Positions 1 to 10,751 of a stretch of 64,000 nt of DNA are shown in pieces. Location of the stretch: assembly GCA_005473895.2 (NCBI GenBank), contig SRJI02000002.1, positions 1 to 64,000 of the forward strand. Reading direction: 5' to 3'. Source of the stretch: Carideicomes alvinocaridis (GTDB lineage Bacteria > Pseudomonadota > Alphaproteobacteria > Rhodobacterales > Rhodobacteraceae). A program made the translations under genes and the position numbers. Numbering within the stretch: position 1 is the first letter of the stretch; each line of letters begins with the position of its first letter. The notes beneath the pieces are model-generated. The model was not told the origin of the DNA. It ran no database searches and saw only the letters and a program-made list of their open reading frames with translations.

Positions 1-1249
1 CGCTCGGGCCGCCGGCCTGACCGCCGCTGCCGCCGCCACCGGGGCCCGGGGCGGGGCCGTTCGGGGGGGCGGCAGGTGGGGGCGTGGCGTTCTGCAGCCG
101 GCGCACGAGCTCCTCGGGCGAGGGCAGGTCGGCCACGTGGGTCAGCCGGATCACCGCCATCTCGGCGGCCATCATGGCGTTCGGCGCCTGCGCCACCTCG
201 TCCAGCGCCTTGAGCAGCATCTGCCACATGCGGGTGAGCGCCCGCATGGGCAGCGCGTCGGCCATGGCCCGGCCGCGGCTGCGTTCGTCGGGGGAGACGG
301 TGGGATCCTCGGCCGCCTCGGGGGTGATCTTGACCACCGAGATCCAGTGCGTCACCTCGGCCAGGTCGCGCAGCACCGCCATCGGGTCGGCCCCGTCGGC
401 ATATTGCGCCGACAGCTCCGACAGCGCGCCCGGCGTGTCGCCGCGCATCACCATGTCGAAGAGGTCCATGACCCGCCCGCGATCGGCGAGGCCCAGCATG
501 GCGCGGACCTGTTCCGCCGTGGTCTCGCCCGCCCCGTGGGAAATCGCCTGGTCGAGCAGCGAGGTCGCATCCCGCGCGGAGCCCTCGGCGGCGCGGGTGA
601 TCAGCGCCAGCGCGTCGTCGGCGATCTGCGCGTCTTCCTTGTCCGAGATCCGGCGCAGCAGGCCGATCATCTCCTCGGGTTCGATCCGGCGCAGGTCGAA
701 GCGCTGGCAGCGCGACAGGACGGTGACCGGAACGCGGCGGATCTCGGTCGTGGCCATGATGAACTTGGTATGCGGGGGCGGCTCCTCCAGCGTCTTCAGG
801 AGCGCGTTGAAGGCCGAGGTGCTGAGCATGTGCACCTCGTCGATGATGAAGATCTTGTAGCGCCCCTCGCTCGGCCGCGTATGGGCCATGGCGTTGATCT
901 CGCGGATGTTGTCCACCCCGGTGGAGGACGCTGCGTCGATCTCCAGCACGTCGATGAAGCGGCTTTCCATGATCTTGCGGCAGGGATCGCAGACGCCGCA
1001 GGGATCGGTCGTGGGGCCGCCGTTGCCGTCCGGGCCGACGCAGTTCATCCCCTTGGCGATGATCCGGGCGGTGGTCGTCTTCCCGGTGCCGCGGATGCCG
1101 GTCATGATGAAGGCCTGGGCGATGCGGTCGGCCTTGAAGGCGTTCTTGAGGGTGCGCACCATCGCATCCTGGCCGACGAGATCGGCAAAGGTCTCGGGCC
1201 GGTATTTGCGCGCCAGAACCTGGTAGCCCTTGGCCGTGTCGTCGCTCAT
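1..1249 (-). CDS. dnaX: DNA polymerase III subunit gamma/tau, 3' part cut by window start
   Basis: This is the AAA+ clamp-loader subunit of the replicative polymerase, which loads the beta sliding clamp with delta and delta'. About 416 codons from the ATG at 1249 are visible and the frame stays open to base 1, so the C-terminal tau region is missing. Visible signatures are the Walker A motif GIRGTGKTT near residues 51-59, zinc-binding cysteines C70, C84, C87 and C90, the Walker B/DExH-like IDEVH near 136-140, and the sensor motif LSRCQRF. The last visible part is a Pro/Gly-rich linker, as expected before the tau-specific domain. The SRP RNA gene lies 1.6 kb away on the same strand, a neighbourhood common in Alphaproteobacteria. 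The identification is secure. Confidence 0.97.
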   Translation of the reverse strand, partial: MSDDTAKGYQVLARKYRPETFADLVGQDAMVRTLKNAFKADRIAQAFIMTGIRGTGKTTTARIIAKGMNCVGPDGNGGPTTDPCGVCDPCRKIMESRFIDVLEIDAASSTGVDNIREINAMAHTRPSEGRYKIFIIDEVHMLSTSAFNALLKTLEEPPPHTKFIMATTEIRRVPVTVLSRCQRFDLRRIEPEEMIGLLRRISDKEDAQIADDALALITRAAEGSARDATSLLDQAISHGAGETTAEQVRAMLGLADRGRVMDLFDMVMRGDTPGALSELSAQYADGADPMAVLRDLAEVTHWISVVKITPEAAEDPTVSPDERSRGRAMADALPMRALTRMWQMLLKALDEVAQAPNAMMAAEMAVIRLTHVADLPSPEELVRRLQNATPPPAAPPNGPAPGPGGGGSGGQAGGPS

Positions 1250-1310
1250 GGAATCCCCTTCGCCTGCCGGGGGGCAGACTATGACCTGCGCGGGCCGAGA
1301 TCCACCCGCC

Positions 1311-1670
1311 TCAGAGCCACCAGAGCATCGCGCCGGTGGCCAGCGCGCCGAGGGTGAGCAGCGCGGTGATCAGGGTCATCGCCAGGCCGGAGAGCTTTTC
1401 GCTGGCATGGTTGTCGATGCGGCGGGCGGTGGCGCGCGACTTGGCCCAGGCGGACCAGAAGATGAAGATCGAAACGGCGACGAAGACCTCGGCCGCGGCG
1501 CGGGGCAGCCAGAGCGGTTCCACGTCGCCGAACAGCGCCTTGAGCCCGAGCGCCAGGGCGACGCAGGCCATGCCCGAGCGCAGCCAGCCCGCGAAGGTGC
1601 GTTCGTTGGCAAGCACGGTGCGGTCCTCGGCCCAGTCGGTCCGTTCCTCGGCAAGATCGTGGCGGTCCAT
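1311..1670 (-). CDS. DUF202 (YidH-type) small membrane protein
   Basis: A 119-residue inner-membrane protein. The N-terminus carries the DUF202 signature (DRTVLANERTFAGWLRSG, residues about 16-33). Three hydrophobic segments follow, roughly at residues 33-47, 58-75 and 96-118. The family is widespread but its biochemical role is unknown. The gene stands upstream of dnaX on the same strand, 61 bases away, so it could be co-transcribed with it. The start at 1670 gives the complete family N-terminus. Family membership is confident; no function should be assigned. Confidence 0.85.
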   Translation of the reverse strand: MDRHDLAEERTDWAEDRTVLANERTFAGWLRSGMACVALALGLKALFGDVEPLWLPRAAAEVFVAVSIFIFWSAWAKSRATARRIDNHASEKLSGLAMTLITALLTLGALATGAMLWWL

Positions 1671-1908
1671 GACCGGACTTTAGCAGCGCGGCGGCCGGAG
1701 GCGAATCAATCTTGTCAGGGGGGGTCGGCACATGGCGGGGCAGGGTCGGCGGACCGGTCCTTCCCGGCCAGGGGGACGCTTTTGTTTGGCCGTTGCCCCC
1801 GGCGCGGATATAGTGACCGGCGGTCGAGAGGGAGCGGAGGATGCGGCCCGGAGGGCGACAGCGGAACGGACCGGCGTGCAGGCCCGCCTGTGAGGGTCGG
1901 GGCTGAGC

Positions 1909-2412
1909 ATGGCGTCGCTGGTCCTTTATGCCCTGCGCGTGGGCGGCGGCATCCTAGCCCTCAGCCAGATGCCCGGCCGCGACGGGCGCTATGCCGCGGA
2001 CATGGAACATCTCTACGAATGGCAGCCCGGGCTGGTGATCACGCTGGCGACCGAGGCCGAGCTGGTGGGCCACGGGGCGGCGGATCTCGGGGCGGATCTG
2101 CAGAGCGCGGGCACCCGCTGGGCGCATCTGCCGGTGGCGGATATGGGCGTGCCCTCGGCCGAGGTCACCTATCGCTGGGCCGAGACCAGTGCGCGGGCTC
2201 TGGGCGCGTTGCAGGGCGGCGGCCGGGTGCTGGTCCATTGCCTGGGCGGCTGCGGGCGGTCGGGGATGGCGGCCCTGCGGCTGATGATCGAGGCGGGGGA
2301 AAAGCCCGACCGTGCGCTGGTGCGCCTGCGTGCGCTGCGCCCCTGCGCGGTGGAGACCGAGGAACAGCTCTACTGGGCGCTCGACGCCGCGGGCGCGGCC
2401 CAGAAGGGCTGA
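1909..2412 (+). CDS. cysteine-dependent dual-specificity-type phosphatase
   Basis: A 167-residue cytoplasmic protein with the protein-tyrosine-phosphatase loop HCLGGCGRSG (residues 110-119). This gives the catalytic Cys111 and the phosphate-binding Arg117 of the C(X5)R motif. A conserved-looking aspartate in VADMGVP (D79) could be the general acid. The layout matches the CDKN3/dual-specificity branch common in Alphaproteobacteria. The substrate is unknown; phosphoprotein and phospho-metabolite are both possible. The gene is monocistronic-looking, divergent from the DUF202 gene. The catalytic class is well supported by the motif. Confidence 0.85.
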   Translation: MASLVLYALRVGGGILALSQMPGRDGRYAADMEHLYEWQPGLVITLATEAELVGHGAADLGADLQSAGTRWAHLPVADMGVPSAEVTYRWAETSARALGALQGGGRVLVHCLGGCGRSGMAALRLMIEAGEKPDRALVRLRALRPCAVETEEQLYWALDAAGAAQKG

Positions 2413-2500
2413 GCCCGGTCTGCAAGAATCCGCCGGAATGGCGCCCCGGGGGATGCGTGCCGGGCTGTCCTGCCTATCTGTGCCGTGAAAGGAGGGAGTG

Positions 2501-2851
2501 ATGACTTTCGCAGCTTTCTGCCGCGTCGCCCTCGTTGCGGCGACAGGCATGATCCCGGCGGCCCCGGCCGTCACGGCGACCGCCCCGCTTTCCGCCCGGC
2601 CGAATCCGGGTGCCACGGCGCAGCCCGTCCAGGTGGCCTCGTCCGGGGGCTACCGCGCGAAGGCGGCCGAGATCCGCGAGACCTTCAGCGAGAAGCGGGC
2701 GGCGGCCGAACAGGATTTCTATCGCAAGATGGATGCGGGCGCCGATCCGGACGAGACGCAGCGCGCCTACATGGAGAAGGTGCAGGACCTCCGAAGCGAG
2801 GCGCGCCGGAAGATCCGCGCGCTCGAACGGCAGGCCGCGCAGGGTGGCTAG
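2501..2851 (+). CDS. small exported protein with a charged helical domain, function unknown
   Basis: About 116 residues. The N-terminus has a hydrophobic export signal (roughly residues 1-25) followed by an Ala/Pro-rich stretch. Residues about 55-110 form a highly charged Glu/Lys/Arg-rich helix that could be a coiled coil. ATG 2501 is preferred over the GTG at 2498 because the GGAGG at 2491-2495 is five bases from it. I do not recognise a named family. It probably acts in the periplasm; nothing supports a specific role. Confidence 0.6.
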   Translation: MTFAAFCRVALVAATGMIPAAPAVTATAPLSARPNPGATAQPVQVASSGGYRAKAAEIRETFSEKRAAAEQDFYRKMDAGADPDETQRAYMEKVQDLRSEARRKIRALERQAAQGG

Positions 2852-2877
2852 GCGTGGTGGTGTTCATGCGGGGAATA

Positions 2878-2979
2878 GGGTGAGAGGCTGACAACGACCC
2901 AAGCGGGACTCGTTACGGCTGCTTCCTTCCGGACCTGACCGGGTTGGCGAGGCGCCTGCCCGCGCCAACCTCTCGACCC
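2878..2979 (-). ncRNA. ffs: bacterial small SRP RNA (4.5S-like)
   Basis: On the minus strand the diagnostic apical domain GGTCAGGTCCGGAAGGAAGC is present; it forms the symmetric and asymmetric loops that bind Ffh. The ends pair as GGGUCGAGAGG with CCUCUCACCC, which sets the borders at about 2979 and 2878 and gives about 102 nt, the usual small bacterial SRP RNA length. It would work with Ffh and FtsY in co-translational membrane targeting. It sits between the small exported-protein gene and the groESL promoter. The ends are good to a few bases. Confidence 0.93.
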
Positions 2980-3096
2980 GTCAGATAGGGCCTGCGGGCC
3001 GGATTCGCAAGGGAACGAAACGGGGAACGAAACGGGCCGGACCCGGCCGATGCGAACGACCCGGCCCCGCAGCGCCATTTTTTCTGACACGGATTG

Positions 3097-3124
3097 TTGA
3101 CTCGGTCGCGGCTTTTCCCCATCT
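3097..3124 (+). promoter_or_regulatory. RpoH (sigma32)-like heat-shock promoter of groESL
   Basis: The -10 element CCCCATCT (3117-3124) matches the sigma32 consensus CCCCATNT exactly. TTGACT (3097-3102) lies 14 bases upstream and serves as the -35. It precedes CIRCE and groES, so the operon appears to combine RpoH activation with HrcA repression. The motifs are seen directly; use by RpoH is inferred. Confidence 0.7.
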
Positions 3125-3132
3125 ACACGCCG

Positions 3133-3159
3133 TTAGCACTCGACTGCGGTGAGTGCTAA
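3133..3159 (+). promoter_or_regulatory. CIRCE element (HrcA operator)
   Basis: A perfect CIRCE inverted repeat, TTAGCACTC-N9-GAGTGCTAA, lies just downstream of the RpoH-like -10 element and 64 bases before groES. HrcA is the known repressor that binds this site in bacterial groESL and dnaKJ operons. Confidence 0.96.
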
Positions 3160-3223
3160 CACCCCTCCCGGATGCCACACCGGAGGGTTCAGGAGGCAAC
3201 AGATAAGCTAGGGAGCTCTAGCA

Positions 3224-3535
3224 ATGGCATTCAAACCGCTTCATGACCGTGTGCTGGTCCGTCGCGTCGAGAGCGACGACAAGACCAAGGGCGGACTGAT
3301 CATCCCCGAAACCGCCAAGGAAAAGCCCGCCGAAGGCGTCATCGTCGCCTGTGGTGACGGTGCCCGCAAGGATTCGGGTGAGCTGATCGAGATGGCCGTC
3401 AAGGCCGGCGACAAGGTGCTGTTCGGCAAATGGTCCGGCACCGAGGTCACCGTCGACGGCGAAGATCTCCTGATCATGAAGGAAAGCGACATTCTCGGCA
3501 TTCTCGCCGATGCGTCGGAGGCGAAAGCGGCCTGA
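3224..3535 (+). CDS. groES: co-chaperonin GroES
   Basis: A 103-residue Cpn10 that caps the GroEL ring during ATP-driven folding in the cytoplasm. The N-terminal signature [12 protein letters not shown] is followed by the mobile loop around residues 18-32 (containing GGLIIP, which contacts GroEL). Length is typical. It is the first gene of the groESL operon; groEL starts 56 bases downstream. The promoter carries CIRCE and an RpoH-like element, so it should be strongly heat-inducible. Confidence 0.98.
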   Translation: MAFKPLHDRVLVRRVESDDKTKGGLIIPETAKEKPAEGVIVACGDGARKDSGELIEMAVKAGDKVLFGKWSGTEVTVDGEDLLIMKESDILGILADASEAKAA

Positions 3536-3561
3536 AGGCCCGTCGTCCTTTCCAACCCTGA

Positions 3562-5235
<1,674 letters not shown>

Positions 5236-5258
5236 GCCTTTCCCGCTGGGAAACTCGG

Positions 5259-5290
5259 AAAGGGCGCTCGTCAGAGCGCCCTTTCTTTTT
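5259..5290 (+). terminator. rho-independent terminator of groESL
   Basis: The stem AAAGGGCGCTC / GAGCGCCCTTT with a GTCA tetraloop is followed by a T-rich tract (TTTCTTTTT). It lies 23 bases after the groEL stop. Confidence 0.92.
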
Positions 5291-5371
5291 ACCGGTGGCA
5301 ACCGGACGTTAAGACCTGGGCTGTAGATCTCGCCTGTGCGCCGTGTCTGCGGCGGTTCAGGAGGATGGGAA

Positions 5372-6994
5372 ATGCTCTCACCGACGGTCCTTGGGTCCGG
5401 GCTGGCCGGCTACGATTTCCTGCGCCGCACCCGCGAGGAGCAGCAGGAGGTGCTGGCGCGGTCGCCGCAGGTCGCCCGCCAGACGCAGCATGTCCTGGCG
5501 GAGCTGGAGGGCGTGACCTCGGCCGAGGACTTGCTGGGCGATTACACCCTGCTGAAGGTGGCACTGGGGGCCTTCGGGCTGGACGAGGATATCGGCAACC
5601 GCGCCTTCCTGCGGCAGGTGCTGGAGTCCGATCTGTCCGACCGCGGCTCGCTCGCCAACCGGCTGGCGGACAAGCGCTATCTCGCCTTCGCGCGGGCCTT
5701 CGACTTCGCTGGCGGCACGCCTTCCCTCGACGGCATGCGCAGCGCCGCCGAGGTGGGGCGCGACCTTGCCGCGATCTCCGATGCGGCGGATCTGCTGGAC
5801 GACCCCGCCCTATTGCGGGCCAGCCTCCGGACATTCGGGCTGGAAGGGGCGGCCGGGCTGGAGGGGGCGGACAACCGCTTCTTCCTCAAGCAGGTCCTGG
5901 AATCGGACCTGGCCGACCCGGCCTCCTTCGCCAACCGCCTGTCCGATCCCCGCTACGCGGAGTTCTCCGCCGCCTTCGGGCTGGGGGAGAAGCTGCGCGC
6001 GGCCGAGGGGTTCTACGGTTTCGTGGACCGCGTGGCGGGGCGGATCGAGACGCTGCGCGAGCCCGCCGATTTGCTGGAGGACGAGGCGCTGCTGGGCGCG
6101 GCCCTGCGGCTCTTCGGGCTGGAGGATGACGCCGGGCGCAGCGTCTTCCTGGAGCAGGTCCTGGCCTCGGACCTCTCCGACCCCGCCTCCGTCGCCAACC
6201 GGCAGGAGGATCCGCGCTATGCCGCGCTGGCGAACCTTTTCGACTTCGCCGCCCGGGACGCGGCCCGTGCCGCCGGCGAAGAATACAGCGGCACGCTGGA
6301 ACGCGCCGTCCAGACCGTCGCGGCCCGCTCCGGACGTATCGCGCAGCCGGGGTATCTGTTTCGCGACATCGGGCTGATGCTCACGGTGTTCGAGGTGTTC
6401 GACCTGCCGACCCGGCCCGACGGCGCCGAGTTCGCCAACCGCATCCTGATCTCGGACCGGGAGAAGGCGACCTCGCTCATCAATATCTGGCCCGATCCAC
6501 GCTACCGGGCCTTCGCCGATGCCTTCACCTTCGAGGACCCGGACCCGCCGCACAGCTATCCGCCGGGCTTCGCCGAGGCGGTGGTGCAGAACTACATCGA
6601 CCGGCAGTTCGAGATCAGGGTGGGCGAGACCGACCCGTCCCTCCGCATCGCGCTCACACTGGAACGCGACCTGGCGCAGGCGGCGGCGCCCACCTCGGAG
6701 AATTCGCGCTGGTTCTCGGTCATGGCGTCCAAGCCCCTGCGGCAGGTCTTCGAGACGGTCTTCGGCCTGCCCGCGGGGTTCGGCACGCTGGACGTGGACC
6801 GCCAGCGCGAGGAGCTCTCGGCGCGGGCGGCGCAGATGTTCGGCAGCAGCGACGTGGCGGATTTCCTGCAGCCCGACCGGCTGGAAGAGCTGCGCCGCCG
6901 CTACCTCGCCCAGAGCAGCATCGCCAGCACCGGCGGTGGAGCCCAGGGCGGCGGGGTGGTGGCATCGCTTCTCGCCGGGGCCCTTTGGCAATAG
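5372..6994 (+). CDS. DUF1217 repeat protein, flagellum-associated family
   Basis: A 540-residue protein built from four tandem DUF1217-type modules at roughly residues 50-115, 135-205, 215-285 and 310-385. Each has the pattern L-L-x-D-x-x-L-(6)-F-x-L ... LxSDLxDPxSxANRxxDPRY ... F-x-F. A different C-terminal domain (about 395-525) follows. The ATG at 5372 is chosen because AGGAGG (5359-5364) lies seven bases upstream; a GTG further 5' adds a poor Gly/Arg stretch. DUF1217 proteins occur near flagellar genes in Alphaproteobacteria, but no flagellar gene is seen here, so any motility role is only family-level inference. Confidence 0.8.
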   Translation: MLSPTVLGSGLAGYDFLRRTREEQQEVLARSPQVARQTQHVLAELEGVTSAEDLLGDYTLLKVALGAFGLDEDIGNRAFLRQVLESDLSDRGSLANRLADKRYLAFARAFDFAGGTPSLDGMRSAAEVGRDLAAISDAADLLDDPALLRASLRTFGLEGAAGLEGADNRFFLKQVLESDLADPASFANRLSDPRYAEFSAAFGLGEKLRAAEGFYGFVDRVAGRIETLREPADLLEDEALLGAALRLFGLEDDAGRSVFLEQVLASDLSDPASVANRQEDPRYAALANLFDFAARDAARAAGEEYSGTLERAVQTVAARSGRIAQPGYLFRDIGLMLTVFEVFDLPTRPDGAEFANRILISDREKATSLINIWPDPRYRAFADAFTFEDPDPPHSYPPGFAEAVVQNYIDRQFEIRVGETDPSLRIALTLERDLAQAAAPTSENSRWFSVMASKPLRQVFETVFGLPAGFGTLDVDRQREELSARAAQMFGSSDVADFLQPDRLEELRRRYLAQSSIASTGGGAQGGGVVASLLAGALWQ

Positions 6995-7042
6995 TGCCAC
7001 CACAGGGGCCGGCCTCTCATGGCTGGAAACGCGGCCCCCCTG

Positions 7043-7096
7043 CTTCTTCTGACCACAAATATCCCGGGGAGCGCGAGGGGCTGGCCCCTCGCTCCC
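7043..7096. repeat. intergenic repeat with GC hairpin, copy 1
   Basis: The core CTTCTTCTGACCACAAATAT (7043-7062) is followed by a strong hairpin, GAGGGGC-TG-GCCCCTC (7075-7090). Related cores are at 21151-21177 and, with a hairpin, at 26794-26863, both in the opposite orientation. This type of intergenic repeat is familiar from Rhodobacteraceae genomes. It fills the 293-base gap between the DUF1217 gene and purH and may act as a processing or termination structure; the function is not known. Confidence 0.6.
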
Positions 7097-7287
7097 GACC
7101 CCTCCATTTTGACTGCCGGGCGGGCATCGCGCCTCGGGGGCACCCCACCGGGTCTGAAGGCCACTCCGCCCTTCCCGTCCCCGGCTGAACCTCCCACCCT
7201 GACGTTACGTCCACGGCACCGGTTCAATCCCCGCCCGCCATGGTCTAAAGGAAGCTCCGACTCGTCCCTTCCCACGGAGCCTCCCCC

Positions 7288-8877
7288 ATGACCGACCTCG
7301 TCCCCCTCCGCCGCGCGCTCATCTCGGTATCCGACAAGACGGGGCTTCTGGACCTCGCCCGCGCGCTGGCCGACAAGGGGGTGGAGCTGCTGTCCACCGG
7401 CGGCACGGCAAAGGCGATGCGAGAGGCCGGGCTGACCGTCCGCGACGTGGCCGAGGTCACCGGCTTTCCGGAAATGATGGACGGCCGGGTCAAGACCCTG
7501 CACCCGGCGGTCCATGGCGGGCTGCTGGCGCTGCGCGACAACGACGCCCACGTGAAGGCCATGGAGGATCACGGCATCGGCGGCATCGACCTGCTGGTGG
7601 TCAACCTCTACCCGTTCGAGGAGACGGTGGCGAAGGGCGCCGATTACGACACCTGCATCGAGAACATCGACATCGGCGGCCCCGCCATGATCCGCGCGGC
7701 GGCCAAGAACCACGGCTTCGTCACCACCATCACCGACGTGCAGGATTACGAGCCGCTGCTGACCGAGCTGGACGAGCAGGGCGGCGCGACCCGCTTCGAA
7801 TTCCGCCGCACGCTGGCGCAGATCGCCTATGCCCGTACCGGTGCCTATGACGCCGCGGTCTCCACCTGGATGGCCGGTGCGATCGGGCTGGAGGCGCCGC
7901 GCCGCCGGGTCTTTGCCGGCGAGCTGGCCCAGACCCTGCGCTACGGCGAGAACCCGCACCAGTCCGCGGCCTTCTACCGCGACGGGACCGCCCGGCCCGG
8001 CGTCGCCACCGCGCGGCAGCTGCAGGGCAAGGAGCTGAGCTACAACAACATCAACGACACCGACGCCGCGTTCGAGCTGGTGGCGGAATTCGACCCCGAG
8101 CAGGACGCGGCCTGCGCCATCATCAAGCACGCCAATCCCTGCGGCGTGGCGCGCGGCCGGACCCAGCTGGAGGCCTACAAGGCCGCCTTCGACTGCGACC
8201 GGACCAGCGCCTTCGGCGGCATCGTCGCCTTCAACCAGCCGCTGGAGGCCGAGACCGCCGAGGCCATCACCGAGATCTTCACCGAGGTGGTGATCGCCCC
8301 CGGCGCGTCCGACGAGGCGGCGGCGATCTTTGCCAAGAAGAAGAACCTGCGCCTCCTGGTCACCGACGGGCTGCCCGATTGCCTCAAGGGCGGCGCGACC
8401 GTCCGGCAGGTCGCGGGCGGGCTGCTGGTGCAGGACAAGGATGTGGGCTTTGTCGGCATGGACGACCTGAAGGTGGTGACCAGGGCGCAGCCCAGCGAGG
8501 CGCAGATGCGCGACCTGCTGTTTGCCTGGAAGGTCGCCAAGCACGTGAAGTCCAACGCCATCGTCTACGTCAAGGACATGGCGACCGTGGGCGTCGGCGC
8601 GGGCCAGATGAGCCGGCTCGATTCGGCGCTGATCGCCGCGAAGAAGGCCGAGCGCATGGCCGAGGCGCTGGGCCTCCCCGAGCCGCTCACGACAGGCTCG
8701 GCCGTGGCCTCCGACGCCTTCTTCCCCTTCCCGGACGGGCTGCTGGAGGCGGCGGCGGCCGGGGCCACCTGCGTCATCCAGCCCGGCGGCTCCATGCGTG
8801 ACGAAGAAGTGATCGCCGCTGCCGACGAGGCAGGGCTCGCCATGGTCTTTACGGGGATGCGTCATTTCCGGCATTGA
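7288..8877 (+). CDS. purH: bifunctional AICAR transformylase / IMP cyclohydrolase
   Basis: A 529-residue enzyme that catalyses the last two steps of de novo purine synthesis: formylation of AICAR with 10-formyl-THF, then ring closure to IMP. The N-terminal cyclohydrolase (MGS-like) domain covers about residues 1-200, with [13 protein letters not shown]. The transformylase domain follows, with [19 protein letters not shown] and the C-terminal [11 protein letters not shown]. Length is normal and all expected motifs are present. It stands alone, followed 29 bases later by a serine hydrolase gene on the same strand. Confidence 0.98.
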   Translation: MTDLVPLRRALISVSDKTGLLDLARALADKGVELLSTGGTAKAMREAGLTVRDVAEVTGFPEMMDGRVKTLHPAVHGGLLALRDNDAHVKAMEDHGIGGIDLLVVNLYPFEETVAKGADYDTCIENIDIGGPAMIRAAAKNHGFVTTITDVQDYEPLLTELDEQGGATRFEFRRTLAQIAYARTGAYDAAVSTWMAGAIGLEAPRRRVFAGELAQTLRYGENPHQSAAFYRDGTARPGVATARQLQGKELSYNNINDTDAAFELVAEFDPEQDAACAIIKHANPCGVARGRTQLEAYKAAFDCDRTSAFGGIVAFNQPLEAETAEAITEIFTEVVIAPGASDEAAAIFAKKKNLRLLVTDGLPDCLKGGATVRQVAGGLLVQDKDVGFVGMDDLKVVTRAQPSEAQMRDLLFAWKVAKHVKSNAIVYVKDMATVGVGAGQMSRLDSALIAAKKAERMAEALGLPEPLTTGSAVASDAFFPFPDGLLEAAAAGATCVIQPGGSMRDEEVIAAADEAGLAMVFTGMRHFRH

Positions 8878-8906
8878 GTGAGCGTGCACCGAGGTCGGAG
8901 GGTTCG

Positions 8907-10091
8907 ATGATGGCGAAACTGATCGCTTGCGTGATGGCGCTGCTGGTCCTCTGTGGCCCCGCCACGGCGCAGGATCCGCGCGAGGCGGCCTCGGCCGCGC
9001 TGCGCGACCTGGTGAGCGACGATGCCGCGAAGCCCGGCGATTTCGCCCCATCTTTCCTGCAGCAGGTGCCGATCGAGCGGGTGCGCGCCCTGATCGAGGA
9101 CCTGCGCGGCCGGCTGGGCCCGGTGACCGCCGTGGTGCCGCAGGGCGACGGATTCGCCGTGCGCAGCGAGACCCACGAGGTCAGCGCCCGCATCGCGCTG
9201 GATGCCGAGGGGCGGATCGTGATGCTGGTCTTCGGCGCGCCGGTGGCCCTGTCGGGGGACCTGCGCTCGGCGCTGGACGGGCTGGCGGCGCTGCCGGGCG
9301 AGGTCGCCTGGCTGATCACCCGGGACGGGGAGATGCTGTCGGCACGCTCGCCCGACCGGCCGCTGGCCGTGGGCTCGGCCTTCAAGCTGGGGGTGCTGGC
9401 GGCCCTGCGCGCCGAGATCGACGAAGGAGAGCGCGACTGGAGCGACGTGGAGCGGTTGCAGGCGCATGACATCTCGCTGCCCTCTGGTCTGCTGCAGACG
9501 ATGCCCGCGGGGGCGCCGCTGACGCTGCACACCGCGGCGGCGCTGATGATCTCGCAAAGCGACAACACCGCGACGGATTTCCTGATCGACGTGCTGGGCC
9601 GGGGGCCGGTCAAGAAGGTGCTCGACGTGCCCTCGCTGCTGACGACGCGGGAGTTCTTTTCGCTCAAGGCCGATCTGGGCCTGCGCGAACCCTATCTCGC
9701 CGCCGCGCCCGAGGACCGGGAGGAGATCGCCGCCGAGGCCGCCAAGGCCCCGCTGCCCCCGGTCGAGCAGGTCAGCCAGGGCCATAGCCGGGGAATCGAA
9801 TGGTACCTCCCGCTGACCCGGCTCTGTTCGCTGATGGGGCAGGTGGCGGACCTGGACCTGATGTCGATCAATCCCGGCCCGGTGCCGGCGGCGGACTGGG
9901 CGGATTACGCCTACAAGGGCGGCAGCGAACCGGGCGTGCTGAACCTGACGGCCCAGGTCACCGACGCCACGGGGCGGAATTACTGCGTGGCGCTGACGGT
10001 GAACGCCGAGCCCGGTTTCGACAGCGCCAAGGGGATCTCGGCCTATACCTCGTTGCTGAAGGTCCTGGCCCGCTCGAAACTGCCGAACTGA
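8907..10091 (+). CDS. exported serine hydrolase, class A beta-lactamase-like fold
   Basis: About 394 residues with a cleavable-looking signal peptide ending at PATAQ. Penicillin-recognising motifs are visible: SAFK (S157-K160) as SxxK, SDN (S218-N220), and KGG near the C-terminus. An extra N-terminal domain of about 120 residues precedes the catalytic part. No Glu166-containing omega loop of a true class A beta-lactamase is apparent, so esterase, peptidase or an uncharacterised acylase is as likely as drug resistance. GGAGG (8897-8901) supports ATG 8907 or 8910. It lies beside envelope genes (lspA, bamF, M16 pair). Confidence 0.8.
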   Translation: MMAKLIACVMALLVLCGPATAQDPREAASAALRDLVSDDAAKPGDFAPSFLQQVPIERVRALIEDLRGRLGPVTAVVPQGDGFAVRSETHEVSARIALDAEGRIVMLVFGAPVALSGDLRSALDGLAALPGEVAWLITRDGEMLSARSPDRPLAVGSAFKLGVLAALRAEIDEGERDWSDVERLQAHDISLPSGLLQTMPAGAPLTLHTAAALMISQSDNTATDFLIDVLGRGPVKKVLDVPSLLTTREFFSLKADLGLREPYLAAAPEDREEIAAEAAKAPLPPVEQVSQGHSRGIEWYLPLTRLCSLMGQVADLDLMSINPGPVPAADWADYAYKGGSEPGVLNLTAQVTDATGRNYCVALTVNAEPGFDSAKGISAYTSLLKVLARSKLPN

Positions 10092-10188
10092 GCGGGGTCG
10101 GCGGGACGGGCCGGAGAAGAACGGTTCGCGCTTTCGCCGGGGCGCGAAGCCGACTACACCGCGCGAAACCGGCTGAAAGGAGCCCGCG

Positions 10189-10701
10189 ATGCGGCTTGTC
10201 TTCTGGGTCGCGCTTGCGACCTTCCTGACCGACCAGGCGTCGAAATGGCTGGTCGTCCACTGGATGAACCTGCGCCAGCTGGGCGAGATCGAGCTTCTGC
10301 CGCCGTTCCTGAACTTCCGCATGGCGTGGAATTACGGCATCAATTTCGGCCTGTTCTCGGGCGGGTCAGACGGTGCCCGCTGGGTGCTGATCGGGCTGGC
10401 GGTGGCGATCGTCGTGGCGGTGCTTGTCTGGACCTGGCGCCAGCCGCCGGGCCGCTGGGGGATGGTGGCCGCGGGGCTGCTGATCGGCGGCGCGCTCGCC
10501 AACGTGCTGGACCGGCTGGTCTATGGCGCGGTGGCGGATTTCCTCAACATGTCCTGCTGCGGAATCGAGAACCCCTTCGCCTTCAACGTGGCGGATGTGG
10601 CGATCTTCGCGGGGGCGATCGGGCTGGCGCTTTTCACCGGTGACGGCAAGGGGACCGGCGGCGGCGGGACCGGTGCGAAGCCGGGCAAAAAGCCTGCGTG
10701 A
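10189..10701 (+). CDS. lspA: lipoprotein signal peptidase II
   Basis: A 170-residue inner-membrane aspartyl protease that removes signal peptides from prolipoproteins after Lgt modification. Four hydrophobic segments are visible. The catalytic region reads NVLDRLVYGAVADF with FNVADVAI; by alignment in mind D117 and D136 form the catalytic dyad, with the family's usual 19-residue spacing. The C-terminus is a Gly/Lys-rich tail. The BamF-like lipoprotein, a likely substrate, is encoded immediately downstream. Identification is secure. Confidence 0.95.
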   Translation: MRLVFWVALATFLTDQASKWLVVHWMNLRQLGEIELLPPFLNFRMAWNYGINFGLFSGGSDGARWVLIGLAVAIVVAVLVWTWRQPPGRWGMVAAGLLIGGALANVLDRLVYGAVADFLNMSCCGIENPFAFNVADVAIFAGAIGLALFTGDGKGTGGGGTGAKPGKKPA

Positions 10702-10751
10702 CGGGGCCCGACTCATCGGTTAAACAGGGCCACGAGAAACGGAGGGCAGGC

